Positions 36,691-47,461 are shown, numbered from the stretch's first letter. The stretch is 64,000 nt of DNA from Nostoc carneum NIES-2107 (GCA_002368155.1 AP018180.1:1178001-1242000), one strand, 5' to 3'. Notes: generated from the sequence alone by a model not told the origin. Numbers and translations are program-made.

Positions 36691-37713
36691 ATGAATCCAG
36701 AACAAGTCAAAAGTTCTCTAAATATTTCACCAGCGATACGTGTAGGAGTACTGGGTTTCGGTGGACTCGGACAAGCAGCCGCCAAGGTACTGGCTGGTAA
36801 ACGGGAAATGATTTTAGTCGCAGCAGCAGATCAAAAGGGTTACGCCTATGCTGCTGAGGGTTTAAAAACAGATGCTTGTATTAAAACCTACCAAGCTCAA
36901 GGTTCTTTAGGTTATTTAGAGCCTGTAGGCACTTTAACAAACAATAGTATTCAAGATTTAATCGCCAGCGCTCAACCTGTAGATGGTTATTTTCTAGCTT
37001 TACCCAACCTGCCTAATGATTTTATTCCCTCAGTAGCCAAAGAATTTATTAAATCTGGCTGGCGGGGTGTATTAGTGGATGCAATTAAGCGTACCACTGC
37101 CGTAGAACAACTGCTATCTATGAAAGCAGAACTAGAAGCTGCGGGAATTACTTACATGACAGGGTGTGGTGCAACACCAGGACTATTAACAGCCGCCGCC
37201 GCCTTAGCCGCCCAAAGCTATGCCGAAATTCACAAAGTGGAAATTACCTTTGGTGTGGGAATTGCTAATTGGGAAGCTTATCGCGCCACCGTTCGCGAAG
37301 ATATTGGTCATATGCCTGGTTATACAGTAGAAACAGCCAGAATGATGACCGATGCAGAAGTAGAAGCCTTACTAGATAAAACCAATGGCGTGCTGACCTT
37401 AGAGAATATGGAACACGCCGATGATGTAATGTTAGAGTTTGCTGGCATAGTAGGGCGCGATCGCGTTACTGTTGGGGGTGTAGTCGATACACGTAATCCC
37501 AAAAAACCCCTCAGCACCAACGTTAAAGTTACAGGGCGTACTTTTGAAGGTAAAATTTCTACCCATACCTTTACCCTAGGGGATGAAACCAGCATGGCAG
37601 CCAACGTCTGCGGCCCAGCTTTTGGCTATCTCAAAGCAGGTAAACAATTGCATCAACGTGGCATCTATGGCATCTTTACCGCCGCAGAAATTATGCCTCA
37701 ATTTGTGAAGTAA
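36691..37713 (+). CDS. Saccharopine dehydrogenase-like oxidoreductase
   Basis: About 340 aa from ATG 36691, two codons after a possible TTG. The Rossmann start [19 protein letters not shown] binds NAD(P). It continues with [46 protein letters not shown], typical of a cyanobacterial class annotated as saccharopine-dehydrogenase-like. The C-terminal domain lacks anything I can tie to a substrate. The reaction is unknown. It ends facing the convergent hypothetical gene, with a hairpin between them (37777-37802). Confidence 0.75.
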   Translation: MNPEQVKSSLNISPAIRVGVLGFGGLGQAAAKVLAGKREMILVAAADQKGYAYAAEGLKTDACIKTYQAQGSLGYLEPVGTLTNNSIQDLIASAQPVDGYFLALPNLPNDFIPSVAKEFIKSGWRGVLVDAIKRTTAVEQLLSMKAELEAAGITYMTGCGATPGLLTAAAALAAQSYAEIHKVEITFGVGIANWEAYRATVREDIGHMPGYTVETARMMTDAEVEALLDKTNGVLTLENMEHADDVMLEFAGIVGRDRVTVGGVVDTRNPKKPLSTNVKVTGRTFEGKISTHTFTLGDETSMAANVCGPAFGYLKAGKQLHQRGIYGIFTAAEIMPQFVK

Positions 37714-37776
37714 TGGGATTTGTCTGTGATTTCTCGGTTTTCATCTAATGAATCCTAAACATCTCTAAAAATAATT

Positions 37777-37802
37777 TAGGGGCGAACAGCTGTTCACCCC
37801 TA
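37777..37802. terminator. Hairpin between convergent genes
   Basis: TAGGGGCGAACAG and CTGTTCACCCCTA are 13-bp arms with one mismatch and no loop, a palindromic dispersed repeat. Its position between two convergent genes fits a bidirectional terminator, though T-runs are weak. Confidence 0.55.
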
Positions 37803-37850
37803 GCAAAGATTTTGTGCAAGACAGAATTAATTTTCACGCCACTCTAGTTC

Positions 37851-38408
37851 CTAATCCATAATCTCTAAACCCTCTTCATTCCTGCTTTCTTCTTCAATAT
37901 GACATTGGGGTTTTTGGATGATAAATGGCAGTTCTGCTCCTAAAAGACCTCGCTGAATGCGTTCTGAAGTCTCACTAAAAAGTAAAAATAGAGGATATAC
38001 AGTATTAGCTCCTTCACTCAAAATATGACTGTGGCGTTCAGGCATCAGCCACTCATAATCTGTGTCTAAGAGAACTTGAGTTTGTCGCCAACGTCCCAAT
38101 AATTCCGAAAAGTCTTCATGGGGACGATGAATAAAAATTAAAATCTCGGCTCCCGTTTTCACTTTCCACTCTGGATCGCACATCAGAATTGCCACATCGC
38201 AAGGTAAGCAAGTTGTGTGGGTGGCTGTTGTTTCAATTTGCCGCAGACGCACAATAGGCAAAGGAATGGCGATCACACTTTCATCTGGACGGCGCAGGCT
38301 AGGAATCATCTCTAAGTAAGGTCGATGCTGTTTTAATAAAGCGATCGCACTGAGATGATGACTATACTCCGCCAAGCTAGCTTCGTAATCAGATTTTTGC
38401 ACAGGCAT
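37851..38408 (-). CDS. Hypothetical protein
   Basis: A 185-aa soluble protein (MPVQKSDYEASLAEYSHHL...). It contains a Cys pair in TCLPCDVAILMCDPEW and HRPHEDFSELLGRWRQTQVLLDTDYEW. No signal peptide or membrane segment, and the acidic tail may be disordered. I do not recognise the family. It is about 100 bp upstream-divergent in position from pilC's 3' end on the same strand; no clear operon. Confidence 0.6.
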   Translation of the reverse strand: MPVQKSDYEASLAEYSHHLSAIALLKQHRPYLEMIPSLRRPDESVIAIPLPIVRLRQIETTATHTTCLPCDVAILMCDPEWKVKTGAEILIFIHRPHEDFSELLGRWRQTQVLLDTDYEWLMPERHSHILSEGANTVYPLFLLFSETSERIQRGLLGAELPFIIQKPQCHIEEESRNEEGLEIMD

Positions 38409-38511
38409 ATTTCTGTGAAAGATGAACTATAAAATATGAATTAGAAAATGTTAGGTCTAAGGATGAAATATGACTTATGAGATAATTTCATCCTTTAGCC
38501 TTGAGACATTA

Positions 38512-39732
38512 TTAGCCCATCTTTTCAAATACCTTGAACATAGGCAGATACATTGCTAACAAAATTGTACCGACCATACCCCCTAAAACCACAATCATTA
38601 GTGGTTCTAAAACACTAGTTAATGCTTTAACGGATTGCTCAACTTCATCTTCATAAAAGTCAGCAACTTTCATTAACATCCCATCTAATTCCCCAGTTTC
38701 TTCGCCAATACTAATCATCTGAATTGCCATAGCTGGAAACACTGCTTCTTTTTGCAAAGCAACGCTAATCATGCCCCCTTGTTGAATTTCTATGCGGGCT
38801 GCATCTATGGCATTAGCAACAATTTGATTTCCGGAAGTATCTCGGACAATTTCTAAACAAGTCAGGATAGGTACACCAGAACGAGTTAATGAGCCAAAAG
38901 TCCGGCTAAAACGGGCAACTGATGATTTTTGAATCAAATCACCAAACAAAGGCACCTTTAGAGAAATACGGTCGATAGTTTGTTTACCAACATCAGTTTT
39001 GTAATACTGCTTATAGGCAATTGATAAACCGATAAATCCAGCAATAATTACGACAGACCATAAACTGCGTAATATTGCACTACAATCCATCAAAAACTGT
39101 GTTAGAGGAGGTAATTCTATACCGATGTCTTTAAAGATTTTGGCAAAAATTGGAATCAAAAAAACAGTCATCCCGACAAAGATTGATGTTGCTAAAAAAC
39201 CAACAACCACAGGATAAGACAACGCAGCTTTGATTTGATTTTGTAAGCGTGCGACATCCTCTAACAACTTTGCTAAACGATTTAATACGTCGTCTAGCAC
39301 CCCACCAATTTCGCCAGCTTGCACCATACTTACATACAAATTATCAAAGCAATCAGGATGCTTCCGCATGGCATCTGAAAGATTTGTCCCACTTTGCACA
39401 TCATTACTAATGTCATTCAAAGCTACTTTTAATTTAGGATTGCTACACTGCTCGGAAAGTACTCCTAAACTTCTAACAATCGCTACACCTGCATTCGTTA
39501 AAACTGCAAATTGACGAGAAAAAACTGCTTTATCTTTAACAGAAACTTTGACCATTGATGTCTGAAATTTCTGTAAGTCAAAGTTAAATCCGCCTTTGGA
39601 TTCTTTTAAATCTTGGACAACTAAACCTTGGTCTCTCAGATTAGTACGGGCTTGAGCTAAAGATTCAGCAGTAAATTTTTCAGTTCTGGATTTTCCTTTT
39701 GAGTCCCGCACACGGGCAACATAAGTAGGCAT
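38512..39732 (-). CDS. pilC: Type IV pilus inner-membrane platform protein PilC
   Basis: A 406-aa T2SF/PilC family protein with two homologous cytosolic four-helix domains (SRQFAVLTNAGVAIVRSLGVL and ARFSRTFGSLTRSGVPILTCLEI) and three membrane helices (about 170-195, 220-240, 375-395). It forms the rotor platform between the motors PilB/PilT and the pilus fibre. An N-terminal tail (MPTYVARVRDSKGK) matches cyanobacterial PilC. It is last in the minus-strand order pilB-pilT-pilC, 122 bp after pilT. Confidence 0.95.
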   Translation of the reverse strand: MPTYVARVRDSKGKSRTEKFTAESLAQARTNLRDQGLVVQDLKESKGGFNFDLQKFQTSMVKVSVKDKAVFSRQFAVLTNAGVAIVRSLGVLSEQCSNPKLKVALNDISNDVQSGTNLSDAMRKHPDCFDNLYVSMVQAGEIGGVLDDVLNRLAKLLEDVARLQNQIKAALSYPVVVGFLATSIFVGMTVFLIPIFAKIFKDIGIELPPLTQFLMDCSAILRSLWSVVIIAGFIGLSIAYKQYYKTDVGKQTIDRISLKVPLFGDLIQKSSVARFSRTFGSLTRSGVPILTCLEIVRDTSGNQIVANAIDAARIEIQQGGMISVALQKEAVFPAMAIQMISIGEETGELDGMLMKVADFYEDEVEQSVKALTSVLEPLMIVVLGGMVGTILLAMYLPMFKVFEKMG

Positions 39733-39754
39733 AGATTAATCAATTTAAAATAGT

Positions 39755-39795
39755 CAAAGGTTCAAAGGTCAAAGGTCAAGGGTCAAGGTTCAAAA
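39755..39795. repeat. GGTTCAAAGGTCAAA tandem repeat
   Basis: Imperfect 7-8 bp units (TCAAAGG/TCAAGGG) in the spacer between pilT and pilC; STRR-like. Confidence 0.6.
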
Positions 39796-39854
39796 TTAAT
39801 TAGTTATTTATCTTGTTCTCTTGTTCTCCCTTGCACCTTAATTTTTGCTGTTCA

Positions 39855-40979
39855 TTAATGAGCTTTAGCAACGCCAGCAGATGGTTTTGCACCTGCTGCT
39901 TGTGGTGCGCCACCGATGAGACGTTGAATTTCATCAGGCTTAGAAGTTTTAGACATAGCAGCTTCAAAGGAGATAGTTCCCGCTTTATACAAATCAGCTA
40001 AAACTTTTTCCAGGGTTTGCATACCCAATTTACCCCCAGTCTGAATTGCTGAGTAAATTTGAGATGTTTTCCCTTCTCGAATCAAGTTAGAAATAGCGGG
40101 AGTGATCACCATAATTTCTTGAGCCATCACCCGACCATATTCACCTGGTTTGGGGTTCTTCTTTGGTACCAAAGTTTGGCTAAATACTGCTACTAAAGAG
40201 TTGGAAAGTTGCACCCGTACCTGGGTTTGTCTTTCATGGGGAAAAACGTCAATAATCCGGTCAACAGTCTGTGCTGCTGAACTGGTGTGCAAAGTTCCAA
40301 ATACTAAGTGACCTGTTTCCGCCGCAGAAATCGCCAAGGAAATCGTTTCCAAATCCCGCATTTCCCCAACCAGAATAATATCTGGATCTTCCCGCAAAGC
40401 TGCTTTCAAAGCATTAGCAAAACTCTTAGTATCTTCACCAAGTTGTCGCTGGTGAACCAAGCTTTTAATTGGTTCATACACAAATTCAATTGGATCTTCT
40501 ACTGTCAAAATATGCTCTGCCTTGGTGCGATTAATCAAGTCAATCATTGCTGCCAAGGTAGTAGTTTTACCAGAACCGGTAGGCCCTGTCACCAAAATCA
40601 GTCCTCTGGGCTTTTCTGTCATTTCCCGGACTACATCAGGCAACCCTAATTTTTCAAAGTTGGGAATTTTGGAGCTGAGGGCGCGTAAACAAGCAGCGTA
40701 GGAACCACGATCCTTATAAACATTGACGCGGAAACGCGCCAAGCCTTTAACGCCATAAGAACAATCCAGTTCCCAGGTCTGCTCTAAAGTTTTACGCTGA
40801 GTATTGTTGAGCATACTAAAGATCAGCCTTTGACACTGATCCGCAGTCAATACATGGTCGCCGATGGGGGTGAGTTTGCCACTAATTCGGAAATAGGGTG
40901 GTAACCCAGCGGATAAATGCAGATCTGAACCCCCCATTTCAATCATCTGCTCCATCAAATCTTCAATCATCATCTCCAT
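39855..40979 (-). CDS. pilT: Twitching motility ATPase PilT
   Basis: A 374-aa hexameric retraction ATPase for type IV pili. The N-terminal PAS-like part has GGSDLHLSAGLPPYFRISG. It has Walker A GPTGSGKTTTLA, the Asp box EDPIEF, Walker B ILVGEMRD, the His box ETGHLVFGTLHT, and the PilT signature ISNLIREGK with QTLEKVLADL. The C-terminal tail is Ala/Gly-rich. It sits between pilB (45 bp upstream) and pilC; in filamentous strains this set drives hormogonium gliding. Confidence 0.95.
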   Translation of the reverse strand: MEMMIEDLMEQMIEMGGSDLHLSAGLPPYFRISGKLTPIGDHVLTADQCQRLIFSMLNNTQRKTLEQTWELDCSYGVKGLARFRVNVYKDRGSYAACLRALSSKIPNFEKLGLPDVVREMTEKPRGLILVTGPTGSGKTTTLAAMIDLINRTKAEHILTVEDPIEFVYEPIKSLVHQRQLGEDTKSFANALKAALREDPDIILVGEMRDLETISLAISAAETGHLVFGTLHTSSAAQTVDRIIDVFPHERQTQVRVQLSNSLVAVFSQTLVPKKNPKPGEYGRVMAQEIMVITPAISNLIREGKTSQIYSAIQTGGKLGMQTLEKVLADLYKAGTISFEAAMSKTSKPDEIQRLIGGAPQAAGAKPSAGVAKAH

Positions 40980-41024
40980 AGTTTTGTCTCCCTAGTTGTT
41001 TGTGATTTAACTTTTGATGTTTGA

Positions 41025-43040
41025 CTAATCAGTAAAGCGAGGTGTCAGACAGTAGGGACAATCTAGCCATTCCGGTTGTAATGTGGCATCACAAGTACGG
41101 CAGGTCAGACCACTCTTGCGTTTAGCTTTTAATTCCGCTTCCAAACCGGTATCAGTAAAGGTGACTCGCTCAACTTCTTCTAGGGTGGTGGAACCTTGAC
41201 GTACTAAATCTAGGCTGTACGCCAGCAAGGTTTTCATCCCTTCTTCTACTGCGACTTCCTTAATCCGTTCCGTTGGCGCTTCTTCGTTGATGAGAGTTTG
41301 CAAGTTTTCGGTGATTCGCATCACTTCATAAACACCACAACGCCCTTTATAGCCAACGCCATTACAAGTGGAGCATACTTGTTGACCGCTGGCTTTCGCT
41401 TCCGCTTGGGTTTCGTTGGGCAAGGAATTAGCTTTGTAGAAAGTGACATTCACTTCTTGAGAAGCAGACATACCATAACGAGCCAGTTCTTCGGTTGTAG
41501 GAGTATAGGGAATACGACAATCGGGACAAACACGCCGAACCAACCGTTGTGCTAACACACCAATCAAAGAACTAGAAACCATGAAAGGTTCAATACCCAT
41601 TTCTCCCAAACGCGCGATCGCACCTGGGGCATCATTGGTGTGTAAGGTAGTTAATACTAAGTGACCTGTTAAGGCTGCTTCAATCGCAGTTTTGGCAGTT
41701 TCCTTGTCTCTAGTTTCACCAACTAGTAACACATCTGGGTCTTGCCGCAAAAAAGCCCGCAAAGCGGTAGCAAAATCTAGTCCTTTTTCCCGAATTACCT
41801 GTACTTGAGTAATGCCTGGCAAACTGTACTCAATTGGGTCTTCTACTGTACTGATGTTGACTCCAGGATCGTTCTTTTCTGCCAATGCTGAATACAGCGA
41901 GGTGGTTTTACCAGAACCAGTTGGGCCTGTAACTAGAATCAACCCAAAGGGACGGCTGACCATGTCCTTAACAATATCTAAGGTTTCCTGGTCGGTAATC
42001 AGCTTATGTAATCCGAGTTGAGTGGAGGAGTTATCTAAAATCCGCAGACAAATCTTTTCCCCGTAGCGGCTGGGTAAGGTGTTGACGCGGAAATCCACTT
42101 TACGTCCCTCAAACATCCGCCGGATACGTCCGTCTTGAGGTAACCGTCTCTCAGCAATGTCCAAGTTAGAAATGATTTTAAATCTAGCTGTCACCGCCGC
42201 CACAATTTTTTTCGGTAGGGGGTCAAAGGCTTGACGTAGCACCCCATCCTTACGAAAGCGAATGCGGAGATTTTCTTCCTGCGGTTCAATGTGAATATCC
42301 GAAACCTTTTCATGCAAGGCTTTAGCCAGAATTCTATTCACGAGATTAATGACTGGTGCATCTTCTGCACCCTTCATCGCTGCTCCTAAATCAGCCTCCA
42401 TATCTTCAGGAGCATCATCCAAATCAAGATTATTCAGGTTTTCTAAATCTTGATTGATATCTGTAAACTTCTCTTGTTCTAGATGTTTTTGCCTAATTGC
42501 GAGTTCATCTAGGTATTGATTAATTAGCTGTTGGTAATCTTCTTGGGTAATTACCATGCGCTGCAAAGCTAAACCTTGTGGGCGCAAGATGCGGTTGAGG
42601 TCATCCGAAGCTTCCAAGTTATCCGGATCGACCATCGCCACCAAAACGCAAGGTGGGGTTTGGTCGTCATGTTTTGATAGTGGAATTAGGCGATGGCGAC
42701 GACAAATGTCTACGGGAATGAGGGTTTCAATTAACCTCCCCACCATCGTATTAGCAAGTTGGTTGACTTCCGGATCGAGGAATTCAACCCCGTATAGTAT
42801 TTTTAGTTCAAATAACTGCTGTTTTTTGTATTGTCTAACTAATTCAGGTGAGAGTTGCCGCCCAGTAATTGACTCTAGTACTTCCGTTAAAGGTGTACCA
42901 GTTTTGCGGCTTTCAATCAGCGCCTGTCTCATCTGTTCGTTATTAACATAGCCAGTCTGTACTAGCTTGTTGCCAAAGGGCGAAAACTCTGTTTTTGTAG
43001 TTAGAGCGGTACTGCGCCGTTGCGGTGACGAGTAAGTCAT
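41025..43040 (-). CDS. pilB: Type IV pilus assembly ATPase PilB
   Basis: About 671 aa from ATG 43040 (MTYSSPQRRS); an upstream ATG at 43106 adds 22 unlikely residues. The GspE N-terminal domain (KLVQTGYVNNEQMRQAL...) is followed by the ATPase: Walker A GPTGSGKTTSLYS, Asp box EDPIEY, Walker B VLLVGETRD and His box TTLHTND. A four-Cys zinc motif (CPDC...CSTCNGVGYKGRCG) is typical of PilB. A second zinc ribbon ends the protein (CRTCDATLQPEWLDCPYC). It powers pilus extension and is first in the pilB-pilT-pilC unit, divergent from grpE. Confidence 0.95.
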   Translation of the reverse strand: MTYSSPQRRSTALTTKTEFSPFGNKLVQTGYVNNEQMRQALIESRKTGTPLTEVLESITGRQLSPELVRQYKKQQLFELKILYGVEFLDPEVNQLANTMVGRLIETLIPVDICRRHRLIPLSKHDDQTPPCVLVAMVDPDNLEASDDLNRILRPQGLALQRMVITQEDYQQLINQYLDELAIRQKHLEQEKFTDINQDLENLNNLDLDDAPEDMEADLGAAMKGAEDAPVINLVNRILAKALHEKVSDIHIEPQEENLRIRFRKDGVLRQAFDPLPKKIVAAVTARFKIISNLDIAERRLPQDGRIRRMFEGRKVDFRVNTLPSRYGEKICLRILDNSSTQLGLHKLITDQETLDIVKDMVSRPFGLILVTGPTGSGKTTSLYSALAEKNDPGVNISTVEDPIEYSLPGITQVQVIREKGLDFATALRAFLRQDPDVLLVGETRDKETAKTAIEAALTGHLVLTTLHTNDAPGAIARLGEMGIEPFMVSSSLIGVLAQRLVRRVCPDCRIPYTPTTEELARYGMSASQEVNVTFYKANSLPNETQAEAKASGQQVCSTCNGVGYKGRCGVYEVMRITENLQTLINEEAPTERIKEVAVEEGMKTLLAYSLDLVRQGSTTLEEVERVTFTDTGLEAELKAKRKSGLTCRTCDATLQPEWLDCPYCLTPRFTD

Positions 43041-43145
43041 ATATGAGCAATGGGTAGGGAAAACCTCTGAATAAAGTATTCCCAGGCTGCGCCCCAGAAT
43101 TCTCATTTACAGTGAGTAAATTATCACTAAATATTTTTCACGCTG

Positions 43146-43191
43146 AGGGATGGGGACTGGGTAATGGGTAATGGGTAATTGGTAATTGGGA
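43146..43191. repeat. Heptamer tandem repeat (TAATGGG/TAATTGG)
   Basis: GGGTAATGGGTAATGGG followed by TAATTGGTAATTGG, in the pilB-grpE divergent spacer; STRR class. Confidence 0.75.
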
Positions 43192-43459
43192 GAATCACCA
43201 AATGACAAACGCTCCACACTCATGCTCAGTATGGTAAAAAAAATGACTTCTAATTAAAATAATTGAGGTGAAAGGCGATCGCATCTCACTCCAGCAAAGA
43301 CGTTCGGGTTACCGCCCTAGCAGCATATACGCTAATACGTTCACCATTTGTCACAATAAGATGACGATGACATCACTTCCAGGAAAAGTATGAGCAAGAA
43401 AACCCCACAAATTAAGGTGGTGAAATCTTGCCGTAAATAGTATCTGGGATGAGTGGACA

Positions 43460-44206
43460 ATGATAGACGAAAATAAACAGGTAAACAATACAAGCCAGCA
43501 ATTGGGTGAACCAATAGAGGTAAAGCAAGCAATGATGAGCGACTCCGCAGCCCAAATCAACTTTAACGAATCTGGCAGCGAGGTGACTGAGCCAGTAGCA
43601 GCCACAACAAATGTATCAGGAGATACATCTGCCACACCTGACAATGGTGTTGCAGCGTCTGATAAAACTGAAGAACAAGCAGCAGCTTTAGCAGCATTAA
43701 CTCAACAAATTGAGTCTCTCAAAGGACAACTCGAAGAGCGCAGCACTCAATATCTGCGAATTGCGGCAGATTTTGAGAATTACCGCAAACGCAACCAAAA
43801 AGAAAAAGAAGATTTAGAAGCACAGGTGAAGCGGAATACAATTACGGAATTGCTGCCAGTAGTCGATAATTTTGAGCGGGCGCGATCGCACCTCAAACCC
43901 CAAACTGATAGCGAAATGACAATTCATAAAAGCTATCAAGGCGTTTACAAGCAATTAGTAGACTGCTTAAAGCGCTTAGGTGTATCGCCAATGCGTCCCG
44001 AAGGTCAAGAATTCGATCCTAATCTGCATGAAGCCGTAATGCGCGAACCTACGGATGAACATCCAGAAGGAACAGTGTTAGAAGAGTTAGTACGCGGATA
44101 TTACTTGGGTGAACGCGTACTGCGCCATGCAATGGTGAAGGTAGCTGCTCCCAAGGAAGATACATCACCTGCACAAGATAATCAGTCGAGTTCTGACAAC
44201 TCTTAA
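43460..44206 (+). CDS. grpE: GrpE, nucleotide exchange factor for DnaK
   Basis: 248 aa. A long disordered Glu/Ala/Thr-rich N-terminus (1-80) is followed by the dimerising coiled coil ([22 protein letters not shown]) and the GrpE core ([74 protein letters not shown]). It releases ADP from DnaK. It is first in grpE-dnaK-dnaJ-tusA-rsgA on the plus strand. I saw no CIRCE operator (TTAGCACTC-N9-GAGTGCTAA) upstream. Confidence 0.95.
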   Translation: MIDENKQVNNTSQQLGEPIEVKQAMMSDSAAQINFNESGSEVTEPVAATTNVSGDTSATPDNGVAASDKTEEQAAALAALTQQIESLKGQLEERSTQYLRIAADFENYRKRNQKEKEDLEAQVKRNTITELLPVVDNFERARSHLKPQTDSEMTIHKSYQGVYKQLVDCLKRLGVSPMRPEGQEFDPNLHEAVMREPTDEHPEGTVLEELVRGYYLGERVLRHAMVKVAAPKEDTSPAQDNQSSSDNS

Positions 44207-44537
44207 TCTGTAGTTGCTCGCCTCACTGACCAAAAGTGCCTTGGTTGTTGCGAGGGCGAGCATCACAGATCTTGATCGAGGTAGGTCTGTTGACCGTTAA
44301 CAGAAGTTTAGCAAGCCGTCATTTGCTGGTGCTCTCACACAAGGTGCGGCTCTGTGACCAGAAGCCGCCCCAAAGTCAAAGTAACCACTTACCGATCCAA
44401 TGCTGTAACTTCTTGCTTACCCCCAGTAACCAGATTGTCTTAAGCGGTGTCGTGAGTGTTAGCCTGTAGCAAAAAAATAACATAAGATAGTCCGCAAAGC
44501 CTCACGGCAGCATAAGTACGTAAATATACTGAACAGT
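44207..44537. other. grpE-dnaK spacer with inverted repeat
   Basis: No gene. TGCTCGCC (44215-44222) and GGCGAGCA (44255-44262) form an 8-bp stem just after grpE and may attenuate transcription into dnaK. The rest may carry a separate dnaK promoter; no clear box was identified. Confidence 0.45.
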
Positions 44538-46496
44538 ATGGGAAAAGTTATTGGGATCGACTTAGGTACTACGAACAGTTGCGTTGCAGTTTTAGAAGGC
44601 GGTCAACCGGTGGTGATCGCTAATTCCGAAGGTGGACGCACTACTCCTAGTATTGTGGGATTTGGCAAGGGGGGCGATCGCTTGGTTGGGCAGCTGGCTA
44701 AACGACAAGCCGTCACAAATGCCGAAAACACAGTATTTAGTATTAAAAGGTTTATTGGTCGTCGCTGGGAAGAAACCGCAGCCGAACGCGAGCGATCGCC
44801 TTATCAATGTGTGAAAGGGCGCGATGATACTGTTGATGTGCAAATTCGCGGACGGAACTATACACCGCAAGAAATATCTGCCATGATTCTGCAGAAACTC
44901 AAACAAGATGCAGAAAATTTCTTAGGTGAAACTGTTACTCAGGCAGTAATTACCGTACCAGCATACTTCACAGATGCCCAAAGACAAGCTACCAAAGATG
45001 CAGGTACTATTGCTGGGTTAGAAGTCCTCCGGATCATTAATGAACCTACCGCTGCTGCACTAGCCTTTGGTTTAGATAAGCACAACGAAGAACAGTTAAT
45101 TTTAGTCTTTGACCTGGGAGGCGGTACCTTTGATGTATCCATCTTGCAACTAGGAGATGGAGTTTTTGAAGTCAAAGCCACCAATGGGAATAATCAATTG
45201 GGTGGTGATGACTTTGATGACTGTGTGATTCGCTGGATTATCGAACGCTTCCAGCAACAGGAAAACATTGACCTGGCTCAAGACAAGATGGCGCTGCAAC
45301 GCCTCAGAGAAGCAGCGGAAAAGGCAAAAATTGAACTTTCTAGCATGGCTAGCACCTCGATTAACTTACCTTTTATTACTGCTGATGAAACAGGGCCGAA
45401 GCATCTGGAACTAGAACTCAGTCGCTCAAAATTTGAAGAACTCACCACCCATTTGATTGAAGCGACTATAGAACCGATGATTCAAGCGCTTAAAGATGCT
45501 GATCATAAAGCGCAAGATATAGATCGAATCATTTTAGTTGGTGGTTCGACTCGCATTCCGGCTGTGCAAAACGCCCTCATCAAGTTTTTCAATGGTAAAA
45601 CACCTGATCGCTCTGTTAACCCTGATGAAGCAGTTGCCTTAGGTGCGGCTGTGCAAGCGGGTGTGATTGGTGGCGAAGTCGATAATCTCTTGCTATTGGA
45701 CGTAATTCCCCTGTCTTTAGGAATTGAAACTTTAGGAGAAGTTTTTACCAAAATCATTGAACGTAATACAACAATTCCTACTAGCAGATCCCAGGTGTTT
45801 TCCACCGCAGTGGATGGGCAAACCTCAGTAGAAATTCATGTTCTGCAAGGTGAACGCGCAATGGCGCGGGATAACAAAAGTCTTGGTAAATTCCTATTAG
45901 CAGGAATTCCTCCAGCCCCTCGTGGTGTGCCACAAATTGAAGTATCTTTTGAAATTGATGTTAATGGCATTCTCAAGGTTGGTGCCCAAGATAAAGGTAC
46001 TGGTAGAGAGCAAAGTATTCGCATTACCAATACAGGTGGCTTGAGTACCCAAGAAGTAGAGAGAATGAGGCAAGCAGCTGAAGCTTTTGCCGACGAAGAT
46101 AAACGGCGTAAAGAATTGGTAGAACTGAAAAATCAAGCCGAGAATTTATTCTTCAGTTACGATTCGACTATTAGAGATAATGGCGACTTAATTGGCGAAG
46201 ATATGAAAGTTTTAGCCAATGAAAAAGTCAAGCAACTGCAAGCGGCAATGACTAATCCCAGTATTTCTGTACAGGAATTTCAGCAGTCTTTAGATGACTT
46301 CCAGAAAACTTTATTTGCCATTGGTGCGAATGTCTACAATCGTGCTAACAACCAACTTGAGGAGGGGCAAGAAGTTTCCGAAGAACTGTTTACCTCACAA
46401 CCAGAGCAACCAATTAGTGGCACACTAATACCAGAATTTAACTTTGATTTTGATGAGGAAAATACTGCACAGGCTGATTATGAGGCCATAGATTAG
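44538..46496 (+). CDS. dnaK: Chaperone DnaK (Hsp70, DnaK2-like)
   Basis: 652 aa. The ATPase domain has [27 protein letters not shown] and [11 protein letters not shown]. The substrate-binding domain starts at [13 protein letters not shown], with the lid and a C-terminus without the Gly-rich repeat, ending [20 protein letters not shown]. The start [10 protein letters not shown] and the link to grpE and dnaJ fit the essential heat-responsive DnaK2 class of cyanobacteria. It refolds proteins with DnaJ and GrpE. Confidence 0.96.
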   Translation: MGKVIGIDLGTTNSCVAVLEGGQPVVIANSEGGRTTPSIVGFGKGGDRLVGQLAKRQAVTNAENTVFSIKRFIGRRWEETAAERERSPYQCVKGRDDTVDVQIRGRNYTPQEISAMILQKLKQDAENFLGETVTQAVITVPAYFTDAQRQATKDAGTIAGLEVLRIINEPTAAALAFGLDKHNEEQLILVFDLGGGTFDVSILQLGDGVFEVKATNGNNQLGGDDFDDCVIRWIIERFQQQENIDLAQDKMALQRLREAAEKAKIELSSMASTSINLPFITADETGPKHLELELSRSKFEELTTHLIEATIEPMIQALKDADHKAQDIDRIILVGGSTRIPAVQNALIKFFNGKTPDRSVNPDEAVALGAAVQAGVIGGEVDNLLLLDVIPLSLGIETLGEVFTKIIERNTTIPTSRSQVFSTAVDGQTSVEIHVLQGERAMARDNKSLGKFLLAGIPPAPRGVPQIEVSFEIDVNGILKVGAQDKGTGREQSIRITNTGGLSTQEVERMRQAAEAFADEDKRRKELVELKNQAENLFFSYDSTIRDNGDLIGEDMKVLANEKVKQLQAAMTNPSISVQEFQQSLDDFQKTLFAIGANVYNRANNQLEEGQEVSEELFTSQPEQPISGTLIPEFNFDFDEENTAQADYEAID

Positions 46497-47461
46497 GGAT
46501 TGGATACTGGGTACTGGGGATTGGCGACAGGGAATTGACTATAGAAAAAAGGCGACAGACTATTAAGTACTAAATCTGAGAAATTAAGCATGAACGTTTA
46601 ATGCGAATTTAGCCTTGAAAGCTGGTAGTTTTGTAGATAGAAACAAAAATAACATTTGAGGCTAACTTAGAAACTCTTATGTCATCATAGGCGTTTCTAA
46701 ATTCATATTAAGCGCAATTAAATATTGAGTATGAGAAATTGGCTATTAAGTAATGGGTATTGATATCAGCAGTTAATGAAAGTATTTCCCTGCTCCTAAT
46801 CCCTCTGACAGCAAGGTATAAATAATACCAATTCAAATAATGTTTGCGAAACATCAATATATTCTAGAGGGCAAGGCATTGCCTTGCCCCTATTATCTGT
46901 CGATTCTTTTTTTAAATTGGTATAAACTACGATTTCAAACCAAAGAAAAGCTAAGGCTGTATACCTACTTTAATTTTGAATTCCAAGGTAGCAGTACTAG
47001 TCCCTAATGCCAAATTTTGCTAGATTGTAGAAGCGAATTGCCGTGGGCTAGAAGGTGTCCCAGCACAGATACCAAAATGCAGCTGGTGGGTTTTCCACAC
47101 CTATGAGTGCGGGTAGCCCCTCTGGTAGATGGCGGGGTTTTTCCTACCTAGGTAGCACAATTGTAAAAGAGACAGCCTCAGGCAATGAGAAAAGAGAGCA
47201 GAAATTTGCTTTGCTCATCATTTCCGTAGCTTTGATCGTCTTCCACGATAAAAGCACCTGTTGCTAAATATATGCTGGTGATTTTTGTAAAGGGGAAAAG
47301 GTAAAATCAATTATTAACAAAAATTAACTTCTACCTTTCGCCCTCTTGCTTCTACCATGCCATATGCTAACCTGCGGGAATGCCTCCGGCAAACCAGCCA
47401 GGAAACCCGTTTACAGCATAGGCTCTTCTGCTTTCTTCCTTCTAACTTTTACCTTTGCTAT
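46497..47461. other. Long dnaK-dnaJ spacer with MITE and possibly structured leader
   Basis: No supported gene. It holds a short TACTGGG-type repeat (46500-46520), a MITE-like copy (46825-46923) and a GC-richer block at 47030-47170. That block has short complementary segments (ATTGCC near 47035 with GGCAAT near 47183; CAAATTT near 47012 with AAATTTG near 47203) that could fold as a roughly 190-nt RNA. I could not match it to a known family; a 70-codon frame at 47055-47267 has no protein-like features. Confidence 0.4.
46825..46923. mobile_element. MITE-like element
   Basis: Ends are ATACCAATT (46825-46833) and AATTGGTAT (46915-46923). The core is GGGCAAGGCA-T-TGCCTTGCCC at 46869-46889, with the TTCTAGA flank seen in the 9254 copy. 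Confidence 0.72.

Noticed and set aside
43041-43106. Upstream start for pilB
   Set aside because: The added 22 residues lack similarity to PilB; MTYSSPQRRS is the usual cyanobacterial beginning.
43107-43459. CIRCE heat-shock operator upstream of grpE
   Set aside because: I searched for TTAGCACTC-N9-GAGTGCTAA by eye and found neither arm.
47055-47267. 70-codon frame in the dnaK-dnaJ spacer
   Set aside because: Composition is not protein-like, there is no ribosome site, and it overlaps a region that looks more like structured RNA.
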